Shown: in pieces, positions 1 through 6,542 of the stretch
How the letters are laid out: every line of letters begins with the position of its first letter
How positions within the stretch are numbered: the first letter of the stretch is position 1
DNA from: Betaproteobacteria bacterium
GTDB taxonomy: Bacteria > Pseudomonadota > Gammaproteobacteria > Burkholderiales > SG8-39
Reading direction: 5' to 3'
Assembly (NCBI GenBank): GCA_019509895.1
Contig: JAEKLK010000116.1
Location: 1-6,884 of the forward strand
DNA: 6,884 bases
Program-made: the position numbers and the translations under genes
The notes under the pieces: model-generated
Databases searched by the model: none
The model's input: only the letters and a program-made list of their open reading frames with translations
What the model was told of the DNA's origin: nothing

Positions 1-16
1 CCAACGCCGTGAACGC

Positions 17-2192
17 CTAGTTGATTATTTCGAGCAACGCCGCCACGCCGGTGACGCTCGTGCCGAAGCCATAACGTTCGTGCGTGAAGCCGGCGCGCAG
101 TGCGACGTGCCTGCTCAATTCGTGGTCGAGACGCAGCGTGAGCGCCGTGCGGCCGACGAGATCGTCGTACGGGAGCGCGTACGCCACGCGGCCGATATCG
201 CCGTTCGCCGAGATGCTGAAGGGTAGCTGCAGTTGCGCCGCTTGCCCGGCGGCCGAGTCCCGCTTGAGGCCGCCCGAGACCGAGGTCCTCGCGCCGAGCG
301 CCATGGCTGCGCCGACGCTCGCAGAGCGGACCGCAAACTGCGGTGCGCTCAGCATGCCGTTGCCATCGCTGCGATGCTGGGCGACCTCGAGCGAGCCTTC
401 CAGCACCGTTGCGCGAAGCGCGTGGCGGACAAAGGCGCCGCTCGAGACGGCGGAACTCTGGCCGAGGTCGAAGGCGCCGCTCGCAGTAAGGCCGATCGGG
501 TGCTCGAAGCGCTCGGCCACGGCGAAGGTGAGCCCGCAGGTGGTGCTGCCGTCTGCGAGCTGCGCCACGGCAGCGAAGGCGCTGCGGCTGCCCAGGCTCG
601 AAGACTCGAGCGTCCGCGCCTCGGTTGTTGAGTCCTGCCGAATAGCTGAGCCGCAGTCCGCGGCCGAGCGTCTCGACTCTGCTGCCGAGCGGTCCGGAGC
701 GTAGCGATGCCCATTGGCGCTCCAGGAGTTGCGGTGTCGTCTCCTGCACGAAAGTGCGCGCCGGGACCCAGAACGGCGCGCGCTGGTAGTTGTCCACGAC
801 GAGGACATAGGGCTGCAGCCGCAGCGCCTGCGCGGCGCCGGCCTGCATGACGATCGCGCTTCCCGAGAGAGGTGCTGTCGCGCCGTTCACCGATGCTCCG
901 GTCGGGAGCGAAATTCCGCCGACCGGTGAAGAGGCGGCGTCGAGATCGATCAATCCCTGGCCGTAGGTACCGGCGTCGGCGTAGGTGCCGCTGCGATTGG
1001 CCGTATAGAGCAGGCGATCGCGAATCTGCAGGTAGCTCAGGTTCACGAACATGCTCTTCAGCGCGGCGAGCGCGGCCGAGGCGTGCGGCGCGGCCATCGA
1101 AGTGCCGTACATGGCTGCGTAGCCGCCGTTGTTGGACATCGAGACGATGCCGATGTCGGCCGAGCCACCCGGCGCGGCGAGGCACCAGGTTGCAGCGACG
1201 CCGCAGCGGTTGCTGTAGCTCGCGATGCGGCCGGTGTTGTCGAGCGCGACGACCGCGAGCCAGCCCGGCTCGATGCCGCTCACGCGGTAGGGCAGGCCGG
1301 CCTGCATCGCCGGCTGAGCCGATGCGTCGTTGCCGGCCGCGAACACCACCACACCGCCCGCCGCGACGTAGGCGCGCGAGGCGTCGATCATGCGCGGCAT
1401 CGAGGAGAGCAGGTCCTGCGTGGTGTAGGAGGTGATCGGGCTCGCCGCGAGCGCCCAGGAGTTGTTGATGATCATGGCGCCTGCATTGGCGGCGCGGCCG
1501 ATCATGTCGCCGAGCTGCGCATCGCTCGCCGTAATGGCGCCGGTCGCATTGCCGACTTTGAAGTTGACGAGCGTCGCGTTGTACGCGAGGCCGTGCATGC
1601 CGGCGCCGTTCTTCGGGGCGGCGATGATCCCGGCGACGTGCGTGCCGTGGCCGAAGTCGTCGGCGCCCGCGCCGGGGCGGTTGGCGATGTAGTCGTAGCT
1701 CGCCGCGACGTCGATGGCGATCGCGCTGCCGGTCGCGGCCTCGCGCGGGTTGATGCCGGTGTCGGCCACCGCGATCTTCACGCCGATGCCGCTGCCCGCG
1801 GCCGGGCTCGGCGCATCGCCCGTGAACCAGCGGTAGTGGCCGTTGTAGTAGAGCCTGTCGGCCTTGACCCAGGCGAGGCCCGCCTGCGCGTTGTATTCGG
1901 CGGTGTCGAAATCCGCCGCGCTGGTGTAGGTGAGCGTACGTGATCCCGGCGTGTCGGCGCTGCTCGCGCTGCCGCCGGCACTGTTGCCACTCTGGCCAGC
2001 GCTGCCGCTGCGCCCGGCTAGCATCGCGGCCGCCGCCACGCCGGCCGCGATCAGGGCGGCCGGTGCGAGATAGCGGCCGGCATCGGGTTTTGCCTTCTCG
2101 CCCGGCGATTCGTCGGCGTCGCCGGCGCTCGCCGGGTGCGCGAAACCCGTGGCCATGGCGAGCGCCAGCGCCGACACCATCTTCTTCCGCAT
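17..2192 (-). CDS. Secreted subtilisin-like (S8) serine protease, autotransporter-like; apparent frameshift near 600-635
   Basis: This gene encodes an exported endopeptidase of the subtilase family. Reading from ATG 2192, a basic start (MRKK) and a hydrophobic stretch end in an ASA signal-peptidase site at residues 21-23. A second hydrophobic Ala-rich segment (about 42-60) and a Gly/Ser linker (61-82) follow. The catalytic domain spans about 95-420 with a full set of active-site residues: Asp144 (ADTG), His182 (HGTH), oxyanion Asn288 (AAGN) and Ser365 (GTSMAAP). Cys330 and Cys337 (CG...WCLAAPG) match a pair typical of NalP/SphB1-type autotransporter subtilases. Beyond about residue 530 the sensible protein moves to another frame (codons starting at 604, 601 and so on). 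That frame gives about 195 residues of alternating beta-type sequence and stops at TAG 19-17. The total is about 724 residues once one extra base is discounted. The beta-rich tail may be an outer-membrane barrel, but it lacks a terminal aromatic residue, so secretion by autotransport is inferred. The chosen start has an AGGGAG ribosome site. Confidence 0.8.
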
Positions 2193-2197
2193 GCCCG

Positions 2198-2203
2198 CTC
2201 CCT
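2198..2203 (-). promoter_or_regulatory. Ribosome binding site of the S8 protease gene
   Basis: On the minus strand this reads AGGGAG, five bases before ATG 2192. It decides the start: the codon begins a clear signal peptide (MRKKMVSALALA). It is the clearest Shine-Dalgarno sequence I found in the window; the other starts have weak or no such motif. Confidence 0.65.
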
Positions 2204-2236
2204 GAGCGCTGATGGCCCATCTAGCCATGGCACGCT

Positions 2237-2269
2237 GCGAAGAGATCGGTTCGGCGCTAGCTCTTTCGC
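2237..2269. repeat. Imperfect inverted repeat between the chaN-like gene and the S8 protease gene
   Basis: The arms GCGAAGAG (2237-2244) and CTCTTTCGC (2261-2269) pair over 8 bp with one bulged base around a 16-base loop. The repeat lies in the 90-base gap between the two minus-strand genes, in what would be the protease leader if both are co-transcribed. No T-tract follows on either strand, so it does not look like an intrinsic terminator. It could be an RNA hairpin, a processing site or chance. I saw no convincing sigma-70 promoter in this gap: a TTGACC hexamer (2280-2275, minus) has no good -10 at the right distance. Confidence 0.35.
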
Positions 2270-2282
2270 CTCACGGTCAAAA

Positions 2283-3149
2283 TTACATGCCCTTGCAGGG
2301 GTCCTCGCGCTCAGCGCGCGACGTGAACCAGGCGTAGTCAAAGCTCGCGGGCGTGGCGAAGCCGTCGAAATAGTCGCGCGGCGCGCGCTTGCCTTCCTGC
2401 ACCTCGAGGAAGCCGACGCTGAGGACGTCGCTGCTGCCGAGGTAGACCGGCACGGCGCGATCGCGTCGCACATGGCCGATGCCGGCGATCAGCACCGTGC
2501 CGGTGCGCTGGGCGGCGAGCACCGCGGCCATGCGCGCGTCGCGTGCGCGCTGCGCTTCCACCATGCCCGCGAGCCGCGCGGCCGGCGGCGCGGCACCGCA
2601 ATGGCCTTCGACGATGTCCCGCTCGAGCCCGGCGAGGAGGGCGGGCGACGGCGGCGCAAGCCCTGAGCGCATCGGGTCGGCGACCACGGTGCGCGCGTCC
2701 GTCCGCGAGAGATTTGCGCCGGCGAGCGGCCAGCCGTGCGCAAGCGCGAACTCGACCAGCGGCTTGTAGAGCGGCCAATTCCAGCCCTTGCGCTCGAACT
2801 GCGCGGCGTCTGCCAGGCGCTCGGCGCCGGCGCCGGTGGCGCGGGCGGCCTCGAGCGCCGCCTGGCGTTCGCTGTCGAACTGCTCCATCGCCAGCACCCG
2901 CGTCTCGCCGCGCGCGGCGAGCGCTTCCAGCATGCGAAGCTGCAGCCGGTGGTGCTCGGCGTTGTCGTGCGTCTCGCCGAGGAGGACGTGCCGTGACTGG
3001 GCGGCACGCTGGAAAAGCTCCTCCGGCGCGATATAGCGCTCGGCGCGGGCGTCCCAGATGCGGCCGGCCAGGGTGTCCGGCGGCGAATGGGCGCACGCGG
3101 CAAGCGCCACACAGGCGAGCAGGCTGGAAATTCGCAAGGTCGGGTGCAA
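2283..3149 (-). CDS. ChaN-family lipoprotein (haem-binding uptake protein-like, PF04187)
   Basis: The product is a predicted 288-residue lipoprotein of the ChaN family, whose Campylobacter member binds haem and has been linked to iron uptake. A short hydrophobic leader ends in a lipobox (LAAC) with Cys19 as the lipidation site. The family signature GETHDNAEHHRLQ lies at 58-70, followed by EQFDSERQ (89-96) and the C-terminal GIGHVRRD (223-230). Length is normal for the family and nothing seems missing. There is no ATG in frame near the start. The furthest upstream usable codon is TTG 3149, and another TTG at 3137 (residue 5) would give MRISSLLACVALAAC, an equally good or better signal peptide. 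Neither has a clear ribosome site. The gene is divergent from pirin across 10 bases and lies 90 bases upstream of the S8 protease gene on the same strand. No haem or TonB gene is nearby, so a haem role is only a family-based inference. Confidence 0.88.
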   Translation of the reverse strand: MHPTLRISSLLACVALAACAHSPPDTLAGRIWDARAERYIAPEELFQRAAQSRHVLLGETHDNAEHHRLQLRMLEALAARGETRVLAMEQFDSERQAALEAARATGAGAERLADAAQFERKGWNWPLYKPLVEFALAHGWPLAGANLSRTDARTVVADPMRSGLAPPSPALLAGLERDIVEGHCGAAPPAARLAGMVEAQRARDARMAAVLAAQRTGTVLIAGIGHVRRDRAVPVYLGSSDVLSVGFLEVQEGKRAPRDYFDGFATPASFDYAWFTSRAEREDPCKGM

Positions 3150-3155
3150 TATATA
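3147..3155. promoter_or_regulatory. AT-rich island in the divergent chaN/pirin start region (possible -10 boxes)
   Basis: The string CAATATATA is almost the only AT-rich stretch in this neighbourhood and sits in the 10-base gap between the divergent starts. On the minus strand TATATT (3153-3148) could serve as a -10 box. Transcription would then begin near 3142-3140, just ahead of the alternative TTG start at 3137. On the plus strand a -10 here would place the transcript start at or next to the pirin ATG. No -35 hexamers were recognised, so promoter activity is inferred from composition and position. Confidence 0.35.
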
Positions 3156-3159
3156 GGCG

Positions 3160-3855
3160 ATGAGCGAACTACGTCTCGCGCGCGAGCGCGGCCACGCCAG
3201 CCACGGCTGGCTCGATTCCTGGCACAGCTTCTCCTTCGCCGACTATTACGACCCGCAGCACATGGGCTATGGCCCGTTGCGGGTGATCAACGAGGACCGC
3301 ATCCAGAAGGGCAGCGGCTTCGGCACGCACGCCCATCGCGACATGGAGATCATTACCTACGTGCTCGAAGGGGCGCTCGCGCACCGCGACTCGATCGGCA
3401 CCGGCTCGACCATCGAGCCGGGCGACGTGCAACGCATGAGCGCCGGCACCGGGGTGCGGCATTCCGAATACAACGCGGCCGAAGGGCTGACTCATTTTCT
3501 GCAGATCTGGATCGAGCCCGAACTGACCGGCATCGCGCCCGAATACGAGCAGAAGCGCTTCGCGCCCGAGGAAAAGCGGGGGCGGCTGCGGCTCATCGCC
3601 TCGCCCGATCGACACGACGGCTCGCTCCTCATCCACCAGGATGCGCGCATCTACGCGGGCCTGTTCGACGCTGCGGAGCGCGCCGGGCTCGAGCTCGCGC
3701 CCGAGCGCAAGGGCTATGTGCACGTCGCCCGGGGCAGCCTTAAGGTGAACGGACAGGCGCTCGGCGCCGGGGACGCGCTGAAGAGCGAGGACGGCAGGCT
3801 GACACTCGAGTCCGGGCGCGCCGCCGAGGTGCTGGTGTTCGACCTTCCGGCCTGA
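3160..3855 (+). CDS. Pirin family protein, YhhW-like bicupin
   Basis: The 231-residue product matches the E. coli YhhW type of pirin in length and throughout its sequence. Such proteins are cytoplasmic two-domain cupins that bind one metal ion; YhhW has quercetin 2,3-dioxygenase activity in vitro, but its physiological substrate is unknown. The N-terminal signature is ERGHASHGWLDSWHSFSFAD (9-28). The metal ligands His57 and His59 (GTHAHRDME) and His101 and Glu103 (GVRHSEYN) all lie in the first cupin domain, at the same numbers I recall for YhhW. The second cupin (about 135-231) lacks a comparable ligand set, as is normal, and ends in the typical VLVFDLP. The start is fixed by conservation of residues 1-20, although the ribosome site (AGGCG touching the ATG) is poor. 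The ppiD-like gene follows after 46 bases on the same strand. A specific substrate cannot be read from the sequence. Confidence 0.93.
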   Translation: MSELRLARERGHASHGWLDSWHSFSFADYYDPQHMGYGPLRVINEDRIQKGSGFGTHAHRDMEIITYVLEGALAHRDSIGTGSTIEPGDVQRMSAGTGVRHSEYNAAEGLTHFLQIWIEPELTGIAPEYEQKRFAPEEKRGRLRLIASPDRHDGSLLIHQDARIYAGLFDAAERAGLELAPERKGYVHVARGSLKVNGQALGAGDALKSEDGRLTLESGRAAEVLVFDLPA

Positions 3856-3884
3856 GCTTCGGCGGCCGCACGCGCCGCGGCTGG

Positions 3885-3890
3885 TAGAAT
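3885..3890 (+). promoter_or_regulatory. Probable -10 box of the ppiD-like gene
   Basis: TAGAAT lies 11 bases before ATG 3902, in the 46-base gap after pirin. Transcription would start near 3897, leaving a leader of about five bases, and no Shine-Dalgarno sequence is visible (CGCGCCCCTTC precedes the ATG). No clear -35 hexamer is present 16-18 bases upstream. The gene may have its own near-leaderless transcript as well as read-through from pirin. Confidence 0.5.
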
Positions 3891-3901
3891 CGCGCCCCTT
3901 C

Positions 3902-5692
3902 ATGTTCGATTTCGTCCAGAAGCACCGGCTCGTCCTGCAGGTTTTCCTCGCGCTCATCGCGATCACCTTCGCCACCTGGGGCATCGAGTCCTACACGCGC
4001 TACGCCGGCGCCCGCGACACGGTGGCGAGCGTCAATGGCATGGACATCTCGCGCCGCGAGTTCGACGACCAGGTGCGCCAGCAGCAGGAAAGCGTCCAGC
4101 GCATGTTCGGCGGCCGGATCGATCCGGCGGCATTCGACAATCCGGAGACGCGCCGCGCGGTGCTCGACCAGATGGTGGCCGAGCGGCTGGTCGCGACTGA
4201 AACGTCCAAGCGCAATCTCTACATCGACGACAAGCGCCTCTCGGAGCTGATCGTCTCCATCCCCCAGTTCCAGGTCGATGGCAAATTCTCCGAGCAGATG
4301 TTCGAGAACGCGGCGCGCTCGCAGAACCCGCCGCTCACGCCGCGCCAGTTCGCCGAGCGCCTGCGGCAGAACTTCGCGCTACAGCAGCTTCCCGGGTCGA
4401 TTGGCGAAAGCGCCATCGTGCCGCGCGCGGTCAGCGCGCGCCTGGCGGCGATCGAGGCCGAGCAGCGCGAGGTGTCGCAGTCGACGATCGCTGCCAAGCA
4501 GTTCATCGGCCAGGTGAAGCTCGATGACGCGAAGCTCAAGGAATATTACGACTCGCACCTGGCCGACTTCCGCACGCCGGAGCGCGTGCGCGCCGAGTAC
4601 GTGGTGCTCTCCGCCGACAATCTCGCGCGGCAGGAGCCGGTCACCGACGAAGAGCTGAAGCAGGCGTACGACGCGCGCGCCTCGGCGTTCCGCGTCGAGG
4701 AGCAGCGGCGCGCGAGCCACATCCTGGTGAAGACCAAGGAGGAGGCCGACAAGATCGTCGCCGAGCTGAAGAAGAACCCGAACGCCTTCGGCGAGCTGGC
4801 GAAGAAGCAGTCGCAGGATACGGGCTCGGCGGAGAAGGGCGGCGACCTCGGCTGGTTCGGCCGCGGCATGATGGTGAAGCCCTTCGAGGACGCGGTGTTC
4901 GGCATGAAGCAGGGCGAGCTGCGCGTGGCGCAAAGCGAGTTCGGTTTTCACGTCATCAAGCTGACCGGCGTCCAGGAAGGCAAAAGCCGGCCGTTCGACG
5001 AGGTGAAGAAGGAGCTCGCCACCGATCTCACCCGGCAGAGGGCGCAGAAGAAATACGCCGAATCGTCCGACGCCTTCGGCAACATGGTCTACGAGCAGTC
5101 GGACAGCCTGAAGCCGGCCGCCGAGCGCTTCAAGCTGCAGATCCAGACGACCGGGTGGATCACGAAAAGCGCCCGCCAGGAGCTCGGCGCGCTCGACAAC
5201 CCGAAGCTGGCGCCTAATACGCTCGTCGCCGCGCGCGTGGTCGCGCACGAGCCCGAGGCGCAGCGCAAGTTCGAGGAGGTGAAGGAGGAGATCGCCGAGA
5301 TGCTGCGGCGTCAGGAAGCGTTCCGGCTCGCCGAGCAGGAGGGCGCAGCCAAGCTCGCGCAGCTGCAGAAGGGCGAGCAGGCGTCCGTGATCTGGAGCGC
5401 GCCGAAGCTCGTCTCGCGGCGCGACGCGCAAGGCCTGCCGAACGACGTGCTGCGCAAGGTGGTCGCCGCCGACGCCTCGAAGCTGCCGGCGTACATCGGC
5501 CTGCCGATGCCCGGCTCGGGCTACATCATCCTGCGCATCAGCAAGGTCGTCCCCGGCCAGTCCGCCGACGATCCCGGCCGCGACCAGCGCATCGCCAGCG
5601 CCGTCGGCCAGGCCGACTTCGAAGCGTTCCTCACCAGCCTCAAGGGCCGCGCCGACATCAGCATCAACACCGGCAACCTCGAGAAAAAATAG
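3902..5692 (+). CDS. ppiD: PpiD-type membrane-anchored periplasmic foldase (SurA_N/PpiC domains)
   Basis: PpiD helps newly exported proteins fold as they leave the SecYEG channel; it is anchored in the inner membrane with its bulk in the periplasm. Here the typical start MFDFVQKHR leads into one membrane segment (about 10-28). A SurA-like N-terminal chaperone domain follows (about 38-200), with VNGMDISRREF at 44-54. The parvulin (PpiC) domain spans about 265-358: His273 (ASHILV), GGDLGWFGRGMMVKPFED (313-330) and FGFHVIKL (347-354). A charged helical C-terminal chaperone region completes the 596 residues. Betaproteobacterial relatives are, from memory, some 20-45 residues longer. Part of the difference appears to be a gap at Leu436/Ala437, where NPKL joins APNTLVAARV directly. 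In E. coli ppiD follows lon and hupB; here pirin is upstream. fabI converges on its 3' end, 20 bases between stops. Confidence 0.92.
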   Translation: MFDFVQKHRLVLQVFLALIAITFATWGIESYTRYAGARDTVASVNGMDISRREFDDQVRQQQESVQRMFGGRIDPAAFDNPETRRAVLDQMVAERLVATETSKRNLYIDDKRLSELIVSIPQFQVDGKFSEQMFENAARSQNPPLTPRQFAERLRQNFALQQLPGSIGESAIVPRAVSARLAAIEAEQREVSQSTIAAKQFIGQVKLDDAKLKEYYDSHLADFRTPERVRAEYVVLSADNLARQEPVTDEELKQAYDARASAFRVEEQRRASHILVKTKEEADKIVAELKKNPNAFGELAKKQSQDTGSAEKGGDLGWFGRGMMVKPFEDAVFGMKQGELRVAQSEFGFHVIKLTGVQEGKSRPFDEVKKELATDLTRQRAQKKYAESSDAFGNMVYEQSDSLKPAAERFKLQIQTTGWITKSARQELGALDNPKLAPNTLVAARVVAHEPEAQRKFEEVKEEIAEMLRRQEAFRLAEQEGAAKLAQLQKGEQASVIWSAPKLVSRRDAQGLPNDVLRKVVAADASKLPAYIGLPMPGSGYIILRISKVVPGQSADDPGRDQRIASAVGQADFEAFLTSLKGRADISINTGNLEKK

Positions 5693-5713
5693 ATTTCGTA
5701 CTGCGTACGAAAT
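5684..5713 (-). terminator. Hairpin terminator between the convergent ppiD and fabI genes
   Basis: ATTTCGTAC (5693-5701) and GTACGAAAT (5705-5713) form a perfect 9-bp inverted repeat with a 3-base loop. On the minus strand the hairpin is followed by CTA and then six T residues (5689-5684), the form of an intrinsic terminator for fabI. The fabI stop codon TAA (5715-5713) overlaps the upstream arm. For ppiD the hairpin begins one base after its stop codon but no T-run follows, so termination in that direction is less certain. The stem is AT-rich and so only moderately stable. Confidence 0.6.
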
Positions 5714-6519
5714 TAAGACGCTGGCCCCGATTCCGGGGCGCCGATGCCGGCGACGACGTGGCTGAAGCCGGCATCCACATAGAGGATCTCGCCGGTGATG
5801 GCGGCGGCCATGTCGGAGAGCAGGAACGCGGCGGCGTTGCCGACGTCCTCGATCGTGACGTTGCGGCGAAGCGGCGCGTGCTGCTCGACGAACTTGAGGA
5901 TCTTGCCGAAGCCGCCGATGCCGGCCGCGGCGAGGGTCTTGATCGGCCCGGCCGAGATGGCGTTCACGCGGATGCCCTGCGGGCCGAGGCTCGCGGCCAT
6001 GTAGCGCACCGCGGCTTCCAGGCTCGCCTTGGCGAGGCCCATGGTGTTGTAGTTCGGCACGACGCGCTCGGCGCCGAGATAGGTCATGGTCAGCAGCGAG
6101 GCGTTGCGCCCCTTCATCAGCGGCACCGCCGCCCGGGCGAGCGCGGGAAAGCTGTAGGCGGAGATGTCGTGCGCCTGGCGGAACGCCTCGCGGCTCATGC
6201 CCTGGAGGAAGTCGCCGGCGATCGCCTCGCGCGGCGCGAAGGCGAGCGCGTGCACCAGGCCGTCGAGCGCGCTCCACTGCTTGCCGAGCTGCTCGAATAG
6301 CCCCGCAATCTCACCGTCGTTCGCCACGTCGCACTGCAGCGCCACCTTGGCGCCGAGGTCCCGGCCCATCTCCTCGACGCGCTCGCGAAACCGCTCGTTC
6401 TGGTAGGTGAGGGCGATGTCGGCGCCTTCGCGGCGCGCCACCTTGGCGATGCCGTAGGCGATCGAGCGGTTGGAGAGGAGGCCGGTGACGAGGATGTGCT
6501 TCCCGGAGAGGAGCGCCAT
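5713..6519 (-). CDS. fabI: Enoyl-[acyl-carrier-protein] reductase (NADH), FabI type
   Basis: FabI catalyses the last step of each fatty-acid elongation cycle in the cytoplasm, reducing trans-2-enoyl-ACP with NADH. The 268-residue product follows E. coli FabI closely along its whole length. It has the dinucleotide-binding turn GLLSNRSIAYGIA (13-25) and CDV at 63-65. The catalytic pattern is Tyr147 (TYLGAER), Tyr157 and Lys164 (YNTMGLAKAS), equivalent to E. coli Tyr146, Tyr156 and Lys163 after a one-residue insertion. AISAGPIKTLAA (188-199) covers the substrate-binding loop. Position 93, Gly in E. coli and a known triclosan-resistance site, is Ala here (ALAFAP). The start MALLSGKHILVTG is standard for the family; no Shine-Dalgarno sequence precedes it, but a TATAAT box lies six bases upstream. 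The gene faces ppiD tail to tail and is divergent from a solute-binding protein gene. Confidence 0.97.
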   Translation of the reverse strand: MALLSGKHILVTGLLSNRSIAYGIAKVARREGADIALTYQNERFRERVEEMGRDLGAKVALQCDVANDGEIAGLFEQLGKQWSALDGLVHALAFAPREAIAGDFLQGMSREAFRQAHDISAYSFPALARAAVPLMKGRNASLLTMTYLGAERVVPNYNTMGLAKASLEAAVRYMAASLGPQGIRVNAISAGPIKTLAAAGIGGFGKILKFVEQHAPLRRNVTIEDVGNAAAFLLSDMAAAITGEILYVDAGFSHVVAGIGAPESGPAS

Positions 6520-6525
6520 CGAGCG

Positions 6526-6531
6526 ATTATA
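6526..6531 (-). promoter_or_regulatory. -10 box of fabI (TATAAT), near-leaderless
   Basis: The minus strand reads TATAAT, the exact sigma-70 -10 consensus, six bases before ATG 6519. With usual spacing transcription would begin at or within a base or two of the ATG, so fabI mRNA may be leaderless. No recognisable -35 hexamer occurs 16-18 bases upstream, a region that is coding sequence of the divergent gene. Confidence 0.55.
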
Positions 6532-6533
6532 CT
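6528..6533 (+). promoter_or_regulatory. -10 box of the solute-binding protein gene (TATACT), overlapping that of fabI
   Basis: TATACT lies nine bases before ATG 6543 and shares four base pairs with the fabI -10 box on the other strand. The leader would be only a few bases long, and no Shine-Dalgarno sequence is visible. No good -35 hexamer was found. Two RNA polymerases could not occupy both boxes at once. Confidence 0.5.
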
Positions 6534-6542
6534 TTCGGCCCC

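Noticed and set aside
1..20. Possible 3' end of a plus-strand gene (codons reading NAVNA then TAG at 18-20)
   Set aside because: Only five codons are visible. A convergent neighbour would fit, but nothing supports it over chance.
349..2220. Long minus-strand open frame over the protease region, rich in Arg, Gly and His
   Set aside because: It is offset by one base from the frame carrying the signal peptide and the DTG, HGTH and GTSMAAP motifs, and its composition is typical of a shadow frame in high-GC DNA.
2252..2280. TTGACC (2280-2275, minus) as -35 of a protease promoter
   Set aside because: No acceptable -10 hexamer occurs 16-18 bases downstream; the region there is GCGCCG.
3087..3743. 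Plus-strand open frame overlapping the ChaN-like and pirin genes
   Set aside because: It reads the pirin region out of frame and gives Arg/Ala/Pro-rich sequence; the in-frame pirin has its full ligand set.
3862..3878. GCGGC/GCCGC hairpin after pirin as a terminator
   Set aside because: Only five base pairs with no T-run after it; easily expected by chance in GC-rich sequence.
4379..6277. 632-codon minus-strand open frame spanning ppiD and part of fabI
   Set aside because: It overlaps two well-recognised genes, antisense to ppiD and in a shifted frame within fabI; its low-complexity Arg/Leu/Ala/Gly-rich sequence shows no family motif.
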